A stretch of DNA of 64,000 bases. Source: an uncultured Litoreibacter sp. Lineage in GTDB: Bacteria > Pseudomonadota > Alphaproteobacteria > Rhodobacterales > Rhodobacteraceae. Both the position numbers and the translations under genes were made by a program. Of this stretch, positions 63,167-64,000 are shown one piece after another. The first letter of the stretch is position 1; each line of letters begins with the position of its first letter. Under the pieces are notes generated by a model. That model had not been told where the DNA came from and did no database searches. It saw only the letters and a program-made list of their open reading frames with translations. Location: positions 310,001 to 374,000 of the forward strand of contig NZ_CANMXB010000001.1 in the NCBI RefSeq assembly GCF_947501785.1, in the 5' to 3' direction.

Positions 63167-63954
63167 GCCGCTTTGGTGAACAGGCGGTTGAAATTGGCCT
63201 GCGTTTGGGCTGCGAAATCGGCGTAGTTCATGCCAAACACCTCCGCGCCGACTTTCGCGGTGTGGGCCGTGTAGGCAGGCTCGTTGCGCTTGCCGCGATA
63301 GGGCGGGGGCGCGAGGTAGGGGGCGTCGGTTTCGACCAACACGCGGTCCACGGGGGCAGACGCGAAGATGTCGCGCAGTTCTTGGCTTTTGGGGAAGGCG
63401 GAGATGCCGGACATGGACAGATAGAAGCCCAGATCAAGTGCGGCTGTAGCCAGCTCGGCAGACGACGAAAAGCAATGCATGACGCAAGAATATGCGCCCT
63501 TGGCGTGTTCTTCGCTGAGGATCCGCGCCATGTCCTCATCCGCCGCGCGGGCGTGGATGATCAGGGGCAGGCCGGTTTGGCGTGCAGCCTCGATATGCAC
63601 GCGCAGGCTTTCCTGTTGGATGGCCTTGCTGTCGGCTGTGTAGTGGTAGTCCAGACCGCTTTCACCGATGCCCACGAATTTGGGGTGCTCGGCCAACTTC
63701 ACCAGCTCGTCCACCGTGGCCAATGGCTCGTCCGCGGCGCTCATTGGGTGGGTGCCTGCGGCGTAGAACACGCTGTCATAGCTCTCCGCAATGGCGCGCA
63801 CCTGCGGTTCCAGTCGCAGCTTGGTGCAGATGGTGACCATGCGGGTCACGCCTGCCTCATGCGCGCTGGCGACGATGCCGTCGCGATCCTCGTCAAAATC
63901 GGGAAAGTCGAGGTGGCAATGGCTGTCTGTGATCTCTGGAATTTCTGGAGTCAT
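63163..63954 (-). CDS. TatD-family metal-dependent hydrolase
   Basis: A 263-aa TIM-barrel deoxyribonuclease of the TatD group: metal ligands in TDSHCHLDFPDF, GIGESGLDYHY, LIIHARAADEDM, VMHCFSSS, and LVETDAPYLAPPPYRGKRNEP. Related proteins degrade DNA ends exonucleolytically. It leads a TatD-MBL-AEC operon. In relatives the order dnaX-clamp gene/tatD/MBL is common, which fits the fragment upstream. Confidence 0.94.
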   Translation of the reverse strand: MTPEIPEITDSHCHLDFPDFDEDRDGIVASAHEAGVTRMVTICTKLRLEPQVRAIAESYDSVFYAAGTHPMSAADEPLATVDELVKLAEHPKFVGIGESGLDYHYTADSKAIQQESLRVHIEAARQTGLPLIIHARAADEDMARILSEEHAKGAYSCVMHCFSSSAELATAALDLGFYLSMSGISAFPKSQELRDIFASAPVDRVLVETDAPYLAPPPYRGKRNEPAYTAHTAKVGAEVFGMNYADFAAQTQANFNRLFTKAA

Positions 63955-63963
63955 TCCCGCCTC

Positions 63964-64000
63964 TTACGCTGCGGTTTTGCCCGCCACTTCGTTCATCGTC
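63964..64000 (-). CDS. 3' end of an upstream gene, partial
   Basis: The last codons of a minus-strand gene, ending TMNEVAGKTAA and a TAA stop at 63964-63966, run off the window end. It lies 9 bp before the TatD start in the same direction, so it is the preceding operon gene. In related genomes this place is often holB (DNA polymerase III delta') or metG, but the fragment is too short to decide. Confidence 0.5.
   Translation of the reverse strand, partial: TMNEVAGKTAA

Overview
The window is GC-rich, densely coding chromosomal DNA from an alphaproteobacterium. The best guess is a marine Rhodobacteraceae (Roseobacter group) member. Supporting signs are the FtsY start, glyQ/DUF6446/glyS with a PPDK-like gene downstream, ctaD with a DUF2244 gene, an alphaproteobacterial SAM-II riboswitch on metZ, an RTX secreted protein, a Hint-domain protein, and intergenic palindromes of the GGGGGCTCTGCCCCC type. 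No phage, transposase, CRISPR array or plasmid gene is visible.

Layout. 1-12.8 kb: a truncated lytic transglycosylase; ftsY with a very long Ala/Glu-rich arm; a DMT transporter and yciB; then folE2 and metZ on the minus strand, metZ behind a SAM-II riboswitch plus terminator. A small ArsR/AHSA1/YciI operon has a clear operator, with a RibD-like reductase beyond its terminator. TrkH and a TPP-dependent decarboxylase follow. 13-27.8 kb: a SPOR/peptidoglycan-binding protein with a dead trypsin-like domain, glyQ-DUF6446-glyS, a divergent PPDK-like enzyme with repeated promoter motifs, a cell-wall hydrolase, folB-folP-glmM, and two adjacent EamA transporters. 27.8-40.6 kb: ilvC opposite a tandem pair of Lrp regulators, a class V aminotransferase, a UbiH-type hydroxylase, a HAD nucleotidase, GntR overlapping a glycosyltransferase on the other strand, carA, yqeY, and DUF2244/ctaD.

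40.6-47.7 kb looks like a small accessory region: two gene-poor gaps, lower GC in the places sampled, a DMT pump, TetR/MFS with two matching operators, and TetR/SDR/azoreductase/glutathionyl-hydroquinone reductase, which together suggest defence against quinones or other electrophiles. 47.7-64 kb returns to housekeeping and secretion: an ECF sigma/anti-sigma pair opposite a secreted DUF7282 protein, lipB, a peptidoglycan-binding protein, tRNA-Leu(GAG), a large SGNH-esterase/RTX protein, a fatty-acid desaturase, a spermidine/putrescine-type ABC operon with a DUF1330 gene inside it, a Hint-domain protein, and a TatD/MBL/AEC operon.

The most unusual signals are non-coding. A 46-bp double-hairpin element occurs twice between convergent genes, and its stems differ only by compensatory changes. 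An imperfect inverted repeat lies at 12.9-13.05 kb. An 11-bp perfect hairpin sits between ctaD and DUF2244. Repeated GTTTTGTCCCA motifs lie upstream of the PPDK-like gene. All readings come from inspection alone; no database search was possible.
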